Source of the DNA: Oscillospiraceae bacterium
GTDB taxonomy: Bacteria > Bacillota > Clostridia > Oscillospirales > Ruminococcaceae
Assembly (NCBI GenBank): GCA_017451665.1
Contig: JAFTNX010000071.1
Span: 1 to 6,936 of the forward strand
Direction of reading: 5' to 3'
Length of the DNA: 6,936 bases
Positions 6,148 through 6,936 of this stretch are shown here, piece by piece. A program made the position numbers and the translations under genes. How positions within the stretch are numbered: position 1 is the first letter of the stretch; each line of letters begins with the position of its first letter. The notes beneath the pieces were generated by a model, which saw only the letters and a program-made list of their open reading frames with translations, did not search any database and was not told the DNA's origin.

Positions 6148-6177
6148 ATTATATTACACAATGTCGTATTTTGTCAA
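6148..6177 (-). promoter_or_regulatory. Housekeeping (sigma-A) promoter of the glucosaminidase gene
   Basis: On the minus strand a perfect TTGACA (6172-6177) and a perfect TATAAT (6148-6153) are separated by 18 bases. Transcription should start near 6141, giving a leader of about 53 bases to the ATG at 6088. This placement rules out the in-frame TTG at 6146-6148, which overlaps the -10 element, and makes the ATG at 6140-6142 very unlikely. Confidence 0.83.
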
Positions 6178-6206
6178 GGCTTACAAGGCGTATTTAACGT
6201 ATTTTG
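6165..6206. repeat. Three direct CGTATTT repeats in the divergent intergenic region
   Basis: CGTATTT occurs at 6165-6171, 6189-6195 and 6198-6204; the first and third extend to CGTATTTTG. The first overlaps the -35 element of the glucosaminidase promoter and the other two lie just upstream of it, so they could be operator half-sites. The region is AT-rich and the motif short, so chance is possible. The rest of 6207-6299 shows only a weak six-pair AT hairpin (6210-6225) and nothing else I can support. Confidence 0.25.
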
Positions 6207-6299
6207 CAGAAATTACCGATAATTTTTTGTATTTTTTGCTTGAAAACCAAAAGATTACAGAATTATTACAATTTACGAGCCGAAACAAAAGATTTCCTG

Positions 6300-6328
6300 T
6301 TGACAAGTTTTATGGGGTATGATATAAT
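6300..6328 (+). promoter_or_regulatory. Consensus extended -10 (sigma-A) promoter of the cohesin gene
   Basis: TTGACA (6300-6305), a 17-base spacer and TATAAT (6323-6328) match consensus at every hexamer position. A TG at 6320-6321 adds an extended -10. The start point should lie near 6335, with a leader of about 33 bases. It suggests strong expression in growing cells. Confidence 0.88.
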
Positions 6329-6367
6329 TTTTTTGTATTTAATATAGAGAAAAACAGGAGGCAAATT

Positions 6368-6936
6368 ATGAGATTCAGTCTTAAAAAGGCAGTTGCAAGT
6401 CTTGTTGCAGGAATTGTTCTTGTTACCACTCTTGCTGTAACACCGATTTTTGCTGCCACTTCAAATAAAATTACAATTTCCACTTCAAAATCCACAGCCA
6501 AACCAGGCGAAAGCTTTGACGCTACCGTAGGTTTCACAGCAGGCGACGACGGAGTCGCAGCGTATGATTTGGTATTGGTTTATGACAGCTCTAAACTTAC
6601 TGTTAATAGTACATCAGTACCTTCTTCATCGTTTATGACATTTGACCCTGTTTCAAATACAGGCAAAATCAGATTTCAGGGTGTTTCTTCCGGAAATGCC
6701 GTTAAGTCAAATCAAAACTTATTAAATGTCTCATTTAAAGTGAAAAGTGGAGTAACAGGTTCTGCTAATTTATATATTACTGTTAATGAAATTACAACTG
6801 TTGATAGTAGTAATAAAACAGTCAACGCTACCTGCTCAGCACCGTCAAGCTCATCACCTAAAAAGGTGACAATTGACGCACCGGTTGTTACTACAACAAC
6901 CACAAAGGCTACTACCACAACAAAGGTTACAACAAC
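6368..6936 (+). CDS. Secreted cohesin-domain protein, probable scaffoldin, 5' part
   Basis: The first 189 residues of a protein that runs off the window. An ideal AGGAGG (6356-6361) lies six bases before the ATG. A signal peptide spans about 1-29 (MRFSLKK, then a hydrophobic core, ending TPIFA). Residues about 33-157 look like a cohesin, the dockerin-binding module of cellulosomes: KPGESFDATVGF near 45-56, YDLVLVYDSSKLTV at 66-79, GKIRFQGVSSG at 99-109 and LLNVSFKVKSGVTGSANL at 118-135 follow the expected strand order. From about 173 a Thr-rich linker with scattered Lys, Val and Ala begins, the usual spacer between scaffoldin modules. How many cohesins follow, and whether there is a wall anchor or a second dockerin, cannot be seen. 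It is divergent from the dockerin-bearing glucosaminidase, an obvious candidate partner. The beta-sandwich fold resembles some carbohydrate-binding modules, so that alternative is not fully excluded. Confidence 0.85.
   Translation, partial: MRFSLKKAVASLVAGIVLVTTLAVTPIFAATSNKITISTSKSTAKPGESFDATVGFTAGDDGVAAYDLVLVYDSSKLTVNSTSVPSSSFMTFDPVSNTGKIRFQGVSSGNAVKSNQNLLNVSFKVKSGVTGSANLYITVNEITTVDSSNKTVNATCSAPSSSSPKKVTIDAPVVTTTTTKATTTTKVTT

Noticed and set aside
6089..6148. Longer hydrolase start at TTG 6148 or ATG 6142
   Set aside because: The TTG overlaps the TATAAT and the ATG is at the predicted transcript start. Starting there would put 18-20 charged residues before the signal peptide.
6210..6225. 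AAATTA/TAATTT hairpin followed by T-rich sequence
   Set aside because: Six AT pairs only, with no gene ending nearby on the plus strand; too weak to call a terminator.
6712..6918. Minus-strand open frame opposite the cohesin gene
   Set aside because: It arises from the Thr-rich linker codons read in reverse. The plus frame has a signal peptide, a ribosome site and a consensus promoter.

Overview
The window looks like chromosomal DNA from an anaerobic, endospore-forming member of the Clostridia. A Ruminococcus-like (Oscillospiraceae) origin is the best guess. The base composition is AT-rich. There is a clear spoIIID sporulation regulator, and two genes carry the two halves of cellulosome-type assembly: a type I dockerin and a cohesin. 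I cannot name a species from the sequence alone.

Layout. Bases 1-650 (+) are the 3' part of a sodium-dependent NSS-family transporter whose start lies outside the window. A possible 53-residue protein (692-853, +) follows, and a strong bidirectional terminator (833-870) separates this from the convergent minus-strand genes. On the minus strand, reading right to left, are: a secreted cell-wall glucosaminidase with SH3b, cadherin-like and dockerin modules (4142-6088); a 902-residue cytoplasmic protein joining a LacI-type ligand-binding domain, a degenerate GGDEF and an intact-looking EAL domain (1249-3957); and spoIIID (875-1150). Each of the three has its own promoter. The first two have clear intrinsic terminators of their own, and spoIIID uses the shared one at its 3' end, so they are separate transcription units rather than an operon. 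At the right edge (6368-6936, +), divergent from the glucosaminidase, starts a secreted protein with an N-terminal cohesin domain and a Thr-rich linker; it runs off the window.

How the parts may work together. The divergent pair encodes a dockerin-tagged peptidoglycan hydrolase and a cohesin-bearing potential scaffoldin, which suggests, by inference only, that a wall-remodelling enzyme is docked to a cohesin protein. The neighbouring EAL protein should lower cyclic di-GMP in response to a small cytoplasmic ligand. SpoIIID acts in the mother cell during sporulation, and a plausible sigma-E-type promoter lies upstream of it. No evidence in the window links these last two genes functionally to the cohesin-dockerin pair.

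Regulatory sequences are unusually legible. Near-consensus TTGACA/TATAAT promoters precede the EAL gene, the glucosaminidase gene and the cohesin gene. The glucosaminidase leader holds a small hairpin between a GGAGG and the start codon, and an overlapping 11-codon reading frame. I saw no tRNA, rRNA, CRISPR array, insertion sequence or recognisable riboswitch. No gene-free stretch exceeds 300 bases; the longest is the divergent intergenic region 6089-6367.
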